NCBI GenBank assembly: GCA_003543135.1
Contig: DPJG01000033.1
Span: 178,057-242,056, forward strand
Length of the DNA stretch: 64,000 nucleotides
Direction of reading: 5' to 3'
DNA from: Rheinheimera sp.
Lineage (GTDB): Bacteria; Pseudomonadota; Gammaproteobacteria; Enterobacterales; Alteromonadaceae
The notes under the pieces were generated by a model. It searched no databases, was not told where the DNA came from, and was given only the letters and a program-made list of their open reading frames with translations. The first letter of the stretch is position 1. Every line of letters begins with the position of its first letter. Of the stretch, positions 20,289 through 27,717 are shown piece after piece. Position numbers and translations under genes: made by a program.

Positions 20289-20864
20289 ATGGCAAGTGTT
20301 GAAGTGACGACCTGGTATCTGGATTATCAGGGGCCGCAGCTGCAATTACCGCAGTGGCCACAACAGGTGGAGCTGATTGAGGCATGCCTGCCAAGCCCTG
20401 AGCTCAGTCAGTTTTTATTTTGTGCTGTTGGCCATCACTGGCGCTGGTTCAGCCGGCTGAGCTGGGATTATCAGCAGTGGCTGGATTATTTATCTTCCGG
20501 CAAAGTGCGCACCTTTGTGCTGTATAAAAAAGGCACACCGGCTGGTTTTGTCGAATTGCGTCAGCATGACGATTTGACTGTGGAGCTGAAGTTTTTTGGT
20601 TTATTGCCTGCTTTTATCGGCCAGGGCCTTGGCAAAATGCTGGCGCAGGCTGCTGTAGCGCTGGCGCAGCAGTGGCAGGCCAGCCGGGTCTGGTTGCATA
20701 CCTGTTCTGAAGATCATCCATCGGCGTTAAAAACCTATCAGCAAGCTGGCTTTACTGTGGTGAATACTGAAGTGCAGCAGGAACAGATGCCGGATGAGTA
20801 TGCTGAAGCAGCCTTAGCAAGGCCTTATGTCTGGTCGCGGCTGAATTATTTTCAACCTCAATAA
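20289..20864 (+). CDS. GNAT family N-acetyltransferase
   Basis: The 191-residue protein carries the GNAT acetyl-CoA binding motif A in VELKFFGLLPAFIGQGLGKMLAQAAV (QGLGK pyrophosphate loop) followed by SRVWLHTCSEDHPSALKTYQQAGF, the usual beta4-beta5 and C-terminal Y/F segment. The acceptor is unknown. AAGGAAG upstream gives a good ribosome site, and the start lies 5 bases after the crotonase stop, so it probably belongs to the ghrA-crotonase operon. Confidence 0.85.
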   Translation: MASVEVTTWYLDYQGPQLQLPQWPQQVELIEACLPSPELSQFLFCAVGHHWRWFSRLSWDYQQWLDYLSSGKVRTFVLYKKGTPAGFVELRQHDDLTVELKFFGLLPAFIGQGLGKMLAQAAVALAQQWQASRVWLHTCSEDHPSALKTYQQAGFTVVNTEVQQEQMPDEYAEAALARPYVWSRLNYFQPQ

Positions 20865-20913
20865 GCAACGTCTAAAAAACTTAGCAGATGAAGCACTTAG
20901 TCGTGTTTCTTAG

Positions 20914-20942
20914 TTGTATACACCGAAAAAACTGTCTACACT
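20914..20942 (+). promoter_or_regulatory. Weak candidate promoter for the 36-residue peptide
   Basis: TTGTAT at 20914-20919 and TACACT at 20937-20942 are 17 bases apart, leaving a leader of about 70 bases before the ATG at 21020. Hexamer matches are modest (3/6 and 4/6). Confidence 0.3.
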
Positions 20943-21019
20943 GCTTGACGTTAGTGCTGACTTGGTTTAGCCGCCACATCCAAAGAACATAAAAAAATAA
21001 AAATGCAGAGGTTTATTTT

Positions 21020-21130
21020 ATGAGTAAAGCGTCCAGTCGGGGTTTTGGCTTTACCGCAATCGCTATCCTGGTGATTTTGATGGCGTTATCGGCAGTATTG
21101 ACCACAGCCGAGGCGTGCAGCCTGTTTTGA
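21020..21130 (+). CDS. Hypothetical 36-residue membrane or secreted peptide
   Basis: The frame runs ATG 21020 to TGA 21130. It has a short basic start (MSKASSRG), a hydrophobic segment (FTAIAILVILMALSAVL) and a short tail TTAEACSLF. AGAGG precedes the ATG by 9 bases, and a strong terminator follows 30 bases after the stop, so the unit looks like a complete small gene. It could be a single-pass membrane peptide or a precursor cleaved near AEA/C, releasing a four-residue tail. I know no homologue. The same strand carries the GNAT gene 155 bases upstream. Confidence 0.55.
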   Translation: MSKASSRGFGFTAIAILVILMALSAVLTTAEACSLF

Positions 21131-21156
21131 CGGCTACATTTTGTACTTGGCAGATA

Positions 21157-21187
21157 AAAAATACCCTCAGCTGAGGGTATTTTTTAT
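21157..21187. terminator. Bidirectional terminator, 36-residue peptide gene and smrA
   Basis: AAAAAATACCCTCAG and CTGAGGGTATTTTTT form a perfect inverted repeat with almost no loop, flanked by A and T tracts on both sides. Confidence 0.88.
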
Positions 21188-21208
21188 GCTGCGGGCAATA
21201 AGCACAGC

Positions 21209-21787
21209 TCAGCGTTTTTGATGACGTTCGCGGTTTTCGCGCTTTTGTTCGGCATTTTTTTGCAACAGCACATAAGTTGCAGCGCTGCTGCCATGAATTT
21301 TTTGTGCGCTGTGACAGGCCAAGACTTCCGGTATTTGCTGCAACCATTTAAAACAATAACTTTTCAGGATGGCCGGATGTGGTTTGCTGTCTCTGCCCAT
21401 CCCATGATGGATCAGCAGGGTGCGGATGCCGCGCTGATGGCAGTCGGCGACAAACTCAAATAAAGAGCGGCGGGCATCTGTCAGATTTTTACCAAGCAGC
21501 ATCAGGGTGGCATCAACCTGATATTTCCCCAGTCGCAAATTTTTGTAAACGCCTTCCTGTACCCCATCTTTTTTATACGCCAGCACCTCATCCGGTGCCA
21601 CTAAATCCACATATTCCATGCTGAGGTAGTTGGCGTCATATTCTGGTTCGAGTTCAGCCGCTTTGCGTCTGGCAAGCTGGGCCATAGTGGGCGCATGTTC
21701 ACCATTGATATCACTCAAGACATCAGCTTTGAGAGGTTTTACGTCGGCCATTTCCTGTAAAAACAACTCAAGATCATCATTGGCCAT
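21209..21787 (-). CDS. smrA: Smr-domain protein, SmrA type
   Basis: The 192-residue protein has an N-terminal helical segment and a C-terminal Smr domain with the family pattern: NLRLGKYQVDATLMLLGKNLTDAR (starting helix and strand), RTLLIHHGMGRD for the (I/L)H-G-(M/K)G core, and a late IHGSSAATYVLL. Proteins of the SmrA/SmrB group are nicking endonucleases or ribosome-associated nucleases; SmrB cleaves mRNA at collided ribosomes in E. coli. Fuller similarity to the SmrA branch is suggested by the N-terminal motif LFLQEMADVKPL. It has a short basic C-terminus. The gene appears monocistronic. Confidence 0.85.
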   Translation of the reverse strand: MANDDLELFLQEMADVKPLKADVLSDINGEHAPTMAQLARRKAAELEPEYDANYLSMEYVDLVAPDEVLAYKKDGVQEGVYKNLRLGKYQVDATLMLLGKNLTDARRSLFEFVADCHQRGIRTLLIHHGMGRDSKPHPAILKSYCFKWLQQIPEVLACHSAQKIHGSSAATYVLLQKNAEQKRENRERHQKR

Positions 21788-21979
21788 ACATTGTTATTCC
21801 AAATCTTTGTCAGGTTTAAATTATAACGTCAGCCGTTCGACAAACATAGCCAGTTGGCATTGAGCTTTGCAGTCCAAAAGCACCCAACTGCAGTTTGGAC
21901 ATAAATGAATGCTGTACTGGCATTGATTGTTTTTTGCTCTACACTGAAATTTGTACGACTGCTGAATCAGGAGTTTCCG

Positions 21980-22369
21980 ATGTTACCAAATTATTTGTAT
22001 GAAACCCTGCCTTATGGCTATATGACAGCAGGCGCAGCCGCTGTAGTCTTCACTCCGGGTTATGTTGCAGCTATGTCAGGGGCTTTGTTGATCCTGGCGG
22101 GCGCTTTAGTCTGGATCCTTCGTTCTGAACATCGTCGGGGTGACCGACATAAACTGCAGCTTAAATCTGGTGTACTGCCGTTCTGGGTTTACGAAATACA
22201 ACCCTTTGCATATGTGATTGCCGGCTTGTTATGCTGGCAACTCAGTCACAACCAGTTTGTGTATCCATTTGCCCTTATTTTTATTGTGGTGGGCGCTCAG
22301 GTTTTTGTGATGCGCTCGAGCCAGCGTAAACATCAGCTACCCCAGGCCCAGCGTATGTCACATTTATAG
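21980..22369 (+). CDS. Small membrane protein with internal duplication
   Basis: I do not recognise the family. Starting at ATG 21980 (CAGGAG 6 bases upstream) the protein has 129 residues and four likely membrane segments arranged as two similar units. Unit 1 has YETLPYGYMTAG, two hydrophobic stretches and VWILRSEHRR. Unit 2 has YEIQPFAYVIAG, two hydrophobic stretches and VFVMRSSQRK. The units are about 60 residues apart, suggesting tandem duplication of a two-helix hairpin. The earlier in-frame ATG at 21905 has no good ribosome site. Function is unknown. Confidence 0.7.
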   Translation: MLPNYLYETLPYGYMTAGAAAVVFTPGYVAAMSGALLILAGALVWILRSEHRRGDRHKLQLKSGVLPFWVYEIQPFAYVIAGLLCWQLSHNQFVYPFALIFIVVGAQVFVMRSSQRKHQLPQAQRMSHL

Positions 22370-22383
22370 TTCCACTGTTCAAA

Positions 22384-22416
22384 TAAAAAAAGGCCCGATT
22401 TGTTCGGGCCTTTTGT
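22384..22416. terminator. Bidirectional terminator, duplicated membrane protein and M28 peptidase
   Basis: AAAAAAAGGCCCGA, a short loop and TCGGGCCTTTT form a stem with A/T tracts on both sides between the two converging genes. Confidence 0.85.
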
Positions 22417-22423
22417 ATTTTAG

Positions 22424-23755
22424 TTACTTGCGATAATCAGTGGCTGAATCCGCGACAGCTCTGGTCATCAGCAACCAGGCTTGTAAATTTTGCTCCAGAT
22501 CTGCCGGATTAATTTTATCCAGGGTGTCGTTTGGCGTATGGTGGTAATCAAAATAATCAGTGCCATCCTGTTCCAGCGTCACCACAGGCACACCTAAAGC
22601 TGCCAGCACCGACACATCAGGACCGCCGTAAGCTTTATTACCGCCCAAAGCTATACCCAAAGGTGCCAGTTGCTGCTGGATTTTGGCCGCAGTTGCTAAA
22701 GATTCAGGGCCAAACTTGGTTTCAAACTGCCAGATTTTGCCGGCGCCAAAATCAGATTCACTTGCCAGCACGTGGTTTTTCAGCTCTGCTGCATGTTTGG
22801 CAGCATAAGCCCTGGCACCAACCAAACCGCCTTCTTCATTGCCAAAAAGCACAACCCGAACTGTACGTTTTGGCCGGCCTTGTTGCTTTAGTAAAGCGCC
22901 GGTCGCCATCACTAAACCTACACCAGCACCGTCATCCAGAGCGCCAGTGCCCTGATCCCAGGAGTCTAAATGGGCGCTAATCAGCACAATTTCGTCAGGT
23001 CGCTCTGAACCGGTAATTTCTGCAATCACATTATGACTGATGGCATCCTGACTTTCTGTTTGCATCGTCAGCCTGAGTTTAGCTTCTGGTGCCCGCGCAA
23101 GAATTTTACTGAGCTGTATCGCATCCGGTACTGAAATAGCTGCTGCAGGGATTTTGGCGACTCCGTCCTCGTAACTCATTTTGCCGGTGTGAGCAAATCT
23201 GTTGCTGCTGGTGCCGATAGAGCGGATCAGCAGAGCTTTAGCGCCAAGCCGCGCCGCTTCAACGGCACCTTTAGAGCGGGCGCCGACCACAGTGCCATAT
23301 TGTGAACCCAATTTGTCTTTTTGCATTGCTTTATTAATAAAGACAATTTTTCCGCGCACCTGCTCAGGTTTGGCCAGCATCAGTTCATCAAGACTGTTAA
23401 ACATCACAACACTGGCATCAATACCATTGGCATCAGTGCCGACTGAGCCGCCAAGTGCCGTTAACACCAGCGACTGCGGAAAAGGTGAGGTCACTTCCAG
23501 CCTGGCCTGACCCCTTTGCCAGAACGGGGTTTTGAACTCCTCTGTCCAAACTTTGTCGTAGCCCAGTAATTTAAACTTGTTGCTGGCCCATGCCACAGCT
23601 TTGGCATCTGCCGGGCTGCCTGCCAGCCTGGGACCAATTTCCACAGTAAGCTCTTCAACCAGTTGATAGGCTAGCTGATTGTCTGTAGCTGCTATGGTGG
23701 GTAAAGAAGTGAGCCAGAGTGCGGCTGCGGTGATTAATAATGTTTGCTGCTTCAT
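22424..23755 (-). CDS. M28 family zinc aminopeptidase, exported
   Basis: The 443-residue protein starts with a signal peptide (LLITAAALWLTSLPTIAA). A protease-associated (PA) insert of about residues 130-240 interrupts the peptidase fold. The M28 zinc ligands are visible in order: His in ISAHLDSWD, Asp in GALDDGAGVG, the catalytic and ligand glutamates in FGNEEGGL, an Asp in ESDFGAG and the last His in DYHHTPNDT. It resembles periplasmic or outer-membrane-associated carboxypeptidase Q-like aminopeptidases that release N-terminal residues from peptides. No operon partner is seen. Confidence 0.9.
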   Translation of the reverse strand: MKQQTLLITAAALWLTSLPTIAATDNQLAYQLVEELTVEIGPRLAGSPADAKAVAWASNKFKLLGYDKVWTEEFKTPFWQRGQARLEVTSPFPQSLVLTALGGSVGTDANGIDASVVMFNSLDELMLAKPEQVRGKIVFINKAMQKDKLGSQYGTVVGARSKGAVEAARLGAKALLIRSIGTSSNRFAHTGKMSYEDGVAKIPAAAISVPDAIQLSKILARAPEAKLRLTMQTESQDAISHNVIAEITGSERPDEIVLISAHLDSWDQGTGALDDGAGVGLVMATGALLKQQGRPKRTVRVVLFGNEEGGLVGARAYAAKHAAELKNHVLASESDFGAGKIWQFETKFGPESLATAAKIQQQLAPLGIALGGNKAYGGPDVSVLAALGVPVVTLEQDGTDYFDYHHTPNDTLDKINPADLEQNLQAWLLMTRAVADSATDYRK

Positions 23756-24130
23756 TCCAGTAACCTGTTGTTCTTATGCTCAATGATGACTGACTTTATC
23801 ACGATGACCGGATTTGCCGACAGTAAACCTGTCGGTGTAATTGTGGTTCTGAACTCATTTTCGCCAGAGCACTGAATAGAGGTTGGGACTGTTTGAAGAG
23901 AACAGAAACAAAAGTTAACAAAACGTAGGTGTGTTTTTGCTGTATTAGCGGAGTATAATACGGACATCTTCAGGCTGTCAGCAGACGGCATCTGGCTGAA
24001 TGCTATGGAAAGCCGGCAAGAACGCACTTAAAGCAGACTTAAATAAAAGTATCAGTAGCTTGGAACTTGTTGTTAATTTATTATTTTATTTGGGTTAATG
24101 TGTTGTGTTTTTAATTGCTGCTAGTAGATA
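23756..24130. other. Intergenic region upstream of the HlyU-type regulator
   Basis: This 375-base gap separates two divergent genes. It contains TATAAT at 23954-23959 without a clear -35 partner, and an AT-rich stretch at about 24070-24120. A further GATAAT at 24127-24132 overlaps the annotated start of the regulator. I see no tRNA, no terminator and no convincing coding frame. Confidence 0.5.
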
Positions 24131-24469
24131 ATGAGACGTCTAGACATGCACGGTGTAACTGAAATGAACTTACAAGATATGTTGAATAATTCAGCTAAAG
24201 CAGTAAAGCTGCTGAAAGCTGTTTCTAACGAACGTCGACTGCTGATCCTATGTCATTTGTTGGCAGGTGAGTTATCTGTTGGGGAGATGAATGATAAGCT
24301 CGGTCTGAGTCAGTCGGCTTTATCACAGCATTTAGCGCTGTTACGTCGTAATAAGCTGGTAAAAACCCGTAAAGAAGCACAAACGGTGTTTTACAGTATG
24401 AACAGCAAAGAAGCAGAAGCTGTTATAGGTTTGATGCACCATCTTTATTGTGCAAAAATGCCGGTGTAG
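24131..24469 (+). CDS. hlyU: HlyU-type ArsR family transcriptional regulator
   Basis: The protein is a compact winged-helix ArsR regulator closely resembling Vibrio HlyU: MNLQDMLNNSAKAVKLLKA, SNERRLLILC, LGLSQSALSQHLALLRR and RKEAQTVFYSM follow the HlyU pattern. Cys41 (in LILC) and Cys107 (in LYCAKM) lie at the places of the two redox-active cysteines of V. cholerae HlyU and of the sulfide-sensing YgaV/BigR/SqrR regulators. I infer a thiol or persulfide switch. The metal-binding ELCVCDL motif of classic ArsR is absent. The start is uncertain: ATG 24131 gives 112 residues, ATG 24164 (MNLQDM) gives 101 and fits Vibrio HlyU better; neither has a strong ribosome site. Confidence 0.85.
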   Translation: MRRLDMHGVTEMNLQDMLNNSAKAVKLLKAVSNERRLLILCHLLAGELSVGEMNDKLGLSQSALSQHLALLRRNKLVKTRKEAQTVFYSMNSKEAEAVIGLMHHLYCAKMPV

Positions 24470-24505
24470 TTGTTGCACTAACTACAACTAAGCAGAAACT
24501 ATCAA

Positions 24506-24534
24506 GAAAAAAGCCAGCAGCAGCTGGCTTTTTT
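24506..24534 (+). terminator. Rho-independent terminator after hlyU
   Basis: AAAAAAGCCAGC, loop and GCTGGCTTTTTT lie 36 bases after the hlyU stop. Confidence 0.88.
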
Positions 24535-24622
24535 GTTCTGATTTGTCCGCTGTCGGGTTAACCCAAATCGCATGACTCGTCTGGTACAGCAGTCAGATTC
24601 AGCTGCTGTAAACTGCAGATAC

Positions 24623-24648
24623 AAAAAAACGCCTTTCGGCGTTTTTTT
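24623..24648 (-). terminator. Terminator of rpsT
   Basis: AAAAAAACGCC, a 4-base loop and GGCGTTTTTTT lie 12 bases past the rpsT stop on the minus strand. Confidence 0.88.
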
Positions 24649-24659
24649 GTTGGTGTCAA

Positions 24660-24932
24660 TTAAGCAGCTGTTACCAATGCCTTAACGTGGGCATTTAAAC
24701 GTGACTTATGACGTGCAGCTTTGTTCTTATGGATCAGACCTTTGTCTGCCATACGGTCAATCACTGGAACCATTTTCTTGAACGCTTCTTGCGCAGCTAC
24801 TGCATCAGAAGTTAACACTGCTGCGTAGGTTTTCTTGATGAAAGTACGCATCATTGAGCGCTGACTTGCGTTTTGCTGACGACGCTTTTCTGATTGAATA
24901 GCGCGTTTCTTAGCAGACTTAATGTTAGCCAA
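24660..24932 (-). CDS. rpsT: 30S ribosomal protein S20
   Basis: S20 is a small, lysine-rich 30S protein that binds 16S rRNA. The sequence [35 protein letters not shown] and [16 protein letters not shown] is diagnostic. I place the start at TTG 24932, because GGAG lies 8 bases upstream and because the family begins [10 protein letters not shown]. An ATG 15 codons upstream would add unrelated residues. E. coli rpsT also starts with TTG, where the weak start contributes to autogenous control of S20. Length is 90 residues. The gene is divergent from murJ, as in Pseudomonas and E. coli. Confidence 0.97.
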   Translation of the reverse strand: MANIKSAKKRAIQSEKRRQQNASQRSMMRTFIKKTYAAVLTSDAVAAQEAFKKMVPVIDRMADKGLIHKNKAARHKSRLNAHVKALVTAA

Positions 24933-25105
24933 GGTAACACTCCTAAAAACTAAACCGGGACTCTTTAAAGGCCGCATAATATGCCTATTTTGTAGGCCCT
25001 TGTCAAATGATTTTACCAGCCTAAAGCAGAATTAAATCCTTGTTGTACTGGTATTCACACAAGGCTCAGGCGACAATAGCGCGCAATGGCAAAAAGGAGA
25101 GTTTT

Positions 25106-26683
25106 GTGTCAGCTAAGTTATTAAAATCAGGCATGATTGTCAGTGTAATGACGCTTATTTCGCGGGTGCTTGGTCTGGTGCGTGATGTGGTGACTGCCAA
25201 TGTATTGGGCGCCGGCGCTATGGCTGACGTGTTCCTGATGGTCAATCGTATTCCTAACTTTTTACGGCGTTTATTTGCCGAAGGTGCGTTTTCTCAGGCA
25301 TTTGTGCCTGTGTTGTCCGAAGTAAAAGCCAAACATGGTGATGACGCTGTGCGGGAGCTGATGGCCAAGGCCGCCGGTACCCTGGGGTTGATTGTGACTG
25401 TCGTGACTTTACTCGGCATGATTGGTTCGCCTGTGCTGATGGCGTTGTTTGGTATGGGCTGGTTTCAGGACTATCTGCAGGGCAATGCCGGCGGCGAAAA
25501 ATATAGCCACGCCAGTTTTTTATTAAAAATCACTTTTCCCTATTTGTGGTTTATTACTTTTGTTGCCTTATCCGGCGCCATTCTGAACACTTATAACAAG
25601 TTTGCTGTTGCCGCTTTTAGCCCGGTGTTTCTGAATATTGCGATGATAGCAGCAGCTTTGTTATTAACGCCTTATCTGGATGATGCTTCCACTGCACTGG
25701 CCTGGGGCGTTTTTTTAGGCGGTTTGTTGCAGTTTGTGTTTCAGCTGCCGTTTCTGGCAAAAGCCGGTTTGTTAGTCAAACCTCGCTGGGCCTGGAAAGA
25801 CGAGCATGTCACCCGGATCCGCACTCTGATGATCCCGGCTTTGTTTGGTGTGTCTGTCAGTCAGATTAATTTATTGCTGGATGCTGTTATCGCGTCTTTT
25901 TTAATGACGGGCTCTGTTGCCTGGTTGTATTACTCTGACCGTTTACTGGAGTTTCCGCTTGGTATCTTTGGTATTGCTATTGCCACTGTCATTTTGCCGA
26001 ATTTGTCGCGGCAGTTTGCCACTGATGACCAACATGAATTTAAGCGCACGCTGGACTGGTCCTTCAGCCTGATTTGTTTGCTTGGATTGCCTTCGATGGC
26101 TGGTTTAATAGTGCTGGCTGAACCCATTTTGCTGACGGTATTTGCGCACGGTAAATTTTCCGCTTTTGATGCCAGCCAGGCCAGTTTAAGCCTGATTGCG
26201 TATGCCTCAGGCCTGGTGCCATTAATGCTGATTAAGGTCCTGGCACCGGCTTTTTATGCCCGTCAGGACATTAAAACCCCGGTGCGTATTGGTATTATTG
26301 CGATGGTGGCCAATATGGTGTTTAACCTGATGTTGGCGCCTTTTATCAGTTATGTCGGATTGGCGCTTGCCACTGCCTTGTCGGGCTCACTGAATGCATG
26401 GTTGTTATACCATGGGCTGGTGAAACGGGATATTTACCGGCTAAACAGCACCACTTTGTGGTTGCTTGGCAAAGCCGTGCTGGCGGCGGCTTTGATGGCG
26501 GCTCTGATGTTCTGGTGTTCGCCCGACCTTGCAGGTTGGCTCAATATGGCTTTTGCCACTAAAGCCTGGACCTTGTTGTGGCTGGTAGCTATGGCCGTGC
26601 CGGTCTATTTTGGCCTGCTTTGGCTCTTTGGCGTGCGTATCAGTCAGCTGAAAAGACAGACAATTGCTGAAACTAAAAGCTGA
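25106..26683 (+). CDS. murJ: Lipid II flippase MurJ
   Basis: MurJ (MviN) moves lipid II across the inner membrane for peptidoglycan synthesis. The 525-residue protein has 14 predicted membrane segments of the MOP superfamily. Conserved stretches include SVMTLISRVLGLVRDVVTA, NRIPNFLRRLFAEGAFSQAFVPV near the N-terminus and APAFYARQDIKTPVRIG in the later half. The start is GTG 25106 with AAGGAGA 7 bases upstream; the longer frame from 25040 lacks a ribosome site. The order rpsT / murJ-ribF-ileS-lspA-fkpB-ispH is conserved in gammaproteobacteria. Confidence 0.96.
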   Translation: MSAKLLKSGMIVSVMTLISRVLGLVRDVVTANVLGAGAMADVFLMVNRIPNFLRRLFAEGAFSQAFVPVLSEVKAKHGDDAVRELMAKAAGTLGLIVTVVTLLGMIGSPVLMALFGMGWFQDYLQGNAGGEKYSHASFLLKITFPYLWFITFVALSGAILNTYNKFAVAAFSPVFLNIAMIAAALLLTPYLDDASTALAWGVFLGGLLQFVFQLPFLAKAGLLVKPRWAWKDEHVTRIRTLMIPALFGVSVSQINLLLDAVIASFLMTGSVAWLYYSDRLLEFPLGIFGIAIATVILPNLSRQFATDDQHEFKRTLDWSFSLICLLGLPSMAGLIVLAEPILLTVFAHGKFSAFDASQASLSLIAYASGLVPLMLIKVLAPAFYARQDIKTPVRIGIIAMVANMVFNLMLAPFISYVGLALATALSGSLNAWLLYHGLVKRDIYRLNSTTLWLLGKAVLAAALMAALMFWCSPDLAGWLNMAFATKAWTLLWLVAMAVPVYFGLLWLFGVRISQLKRQTIAETKS

Positions 26684-26733
26684 TGCAGTTATAATCGGCC
26701 GTTTAGACAGCAACACAGAGTAGTTAATCCGGC

Positions 26734-27663
26734 ATGGAGCTTATTCGCGGCCTGCATAATATCAAACCTGGTCACCGTGATTGTGTGCTGACCATAGGTA
26801 ATTTTGACGGTGTGCATCTGGGGCATCAGGCAGTGCTTGCTCAGGTGAAACAGATTGCAGCTGCGTTGGGTTTGCCTGCGGTGGTGATGGTGTTTGAGCC
26901 GCAGCCGCTGGAATTATTTAAACCCGATGCCGCGCCGGCGCGGTTAACCCGTTTTCGGGAAAAATACCACTGGCTGGCCAGATTAGGTTTAGACCGGCTA
27001 CTTTGTGTGAATTTTAACGCTGATTTTGCCGGCCAGGAGCCACAGGCATTTATTGAGCAGTTATTGCTTGGCAAACTCGGTGTGCGTCACCTGATTGTCG
27101 GTGATGATTTTTGTTTTGGTAAAAACCGCGCCGGTAACTTTGCATTGTTGCAACAAGCCGCCGCCAGGTATGGTTTTGGCCTGACCAGCACCGCCAGTTT
27201 AAAACAGGATGACCAGCGGGTATCCAGCACTTTGATCAGGCAAGCGCTGGAGCAGAATGACCTGACACAGGCAGAGCAAATGTTAGGCCGGCCCTTTTCG
27301 CTGATGGGGCGGGTGCGCCATGGCGAAAAAGTCGGGCGTCAGCTGGGGTTCCCTACAGCCAATGTCTGGTTGTACCGCAACAAATTGCCGGTACGGGGTG
27401 TGTACGCTATTGAGGCTTTTACCGCCCACGGCCACTTTCATGGTGTGGCCAATATTGGCGCCAGGCCAACACTTAAAGGCAAACAGGAACAACTGGAAGC
27501 GCATTTTTTTGATTTCCAGGGTGATTTATACGGCCAGCAGATTGAAGTGCTGCTGCGCCACAAGCTCAGAGCCGAGCGCAAATTTGCCTCACTTGCTGAG
27601 TTACAACAACAAATTCAGCTGGATGCTGCTGCGGCGCGGCAGTTTTTCGGCCATAACAATTAA
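26734..27663 (+). CDS. ribF: Bifunctional riboflavin kinase / FAD synthetase
   Basis: RibF phosphorylates riboflavin to FMN and adenylates FMN to FAD. The N-terminal FAD synthetase domain (about 1-185) has the nucleotidyltransferase motif GNFDGVHLGHQ at residues 22-32 and VGDDFCFGKNRAG with STLIRQAL. The C-terminal riboflavin kinase domain has GRQLGFPTANV, RGVYAI, NIGARPT and LEAHFFDFQGDLYG. The 309-residue length is normal. It lies 50 bases after murJ and 54 before ileS. Confidence 0.97.
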   Translation: MELIRGLHNIKPGHRDCVLTIGNFDGVHLGHQAVLAQVKQIAAALGLPAVVMVFEPQPLELFKPDAAPARLTRFREKYHWLARLGLDRLLCVNFNADFAGQEPQAFIEQLLLGKLGVRHLIVGDDFCFGKNRAGNFALLQQAAARYGFGLTSTASLKQDDQRVSSTLIRQALEQNDLTQAEQMLGRPFSLMGRVRHGEKVGRQLGFPTANVWLYRNKLPVRGVYAIEAFTAHGHFHGVANIGARPTLKGKQEQLEAHFFDFQGDLYGQQIEVLLRHKLRAERKFASLAELQQQIQLDAAAARQFFGHNN

Positions 27664-27717
27664 AATTTGCAGGCACGCCAAAGCGGGTCAACACAGAACT
27701 AACACGGAAATAATCGG

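Noticed and set aside
24000-24098. Short + strand frame upstream of hlyU (about 32 residues)
   Set aside because: No ribosome site, no conserved feature, and the region is AT-rich regulatory DNA.
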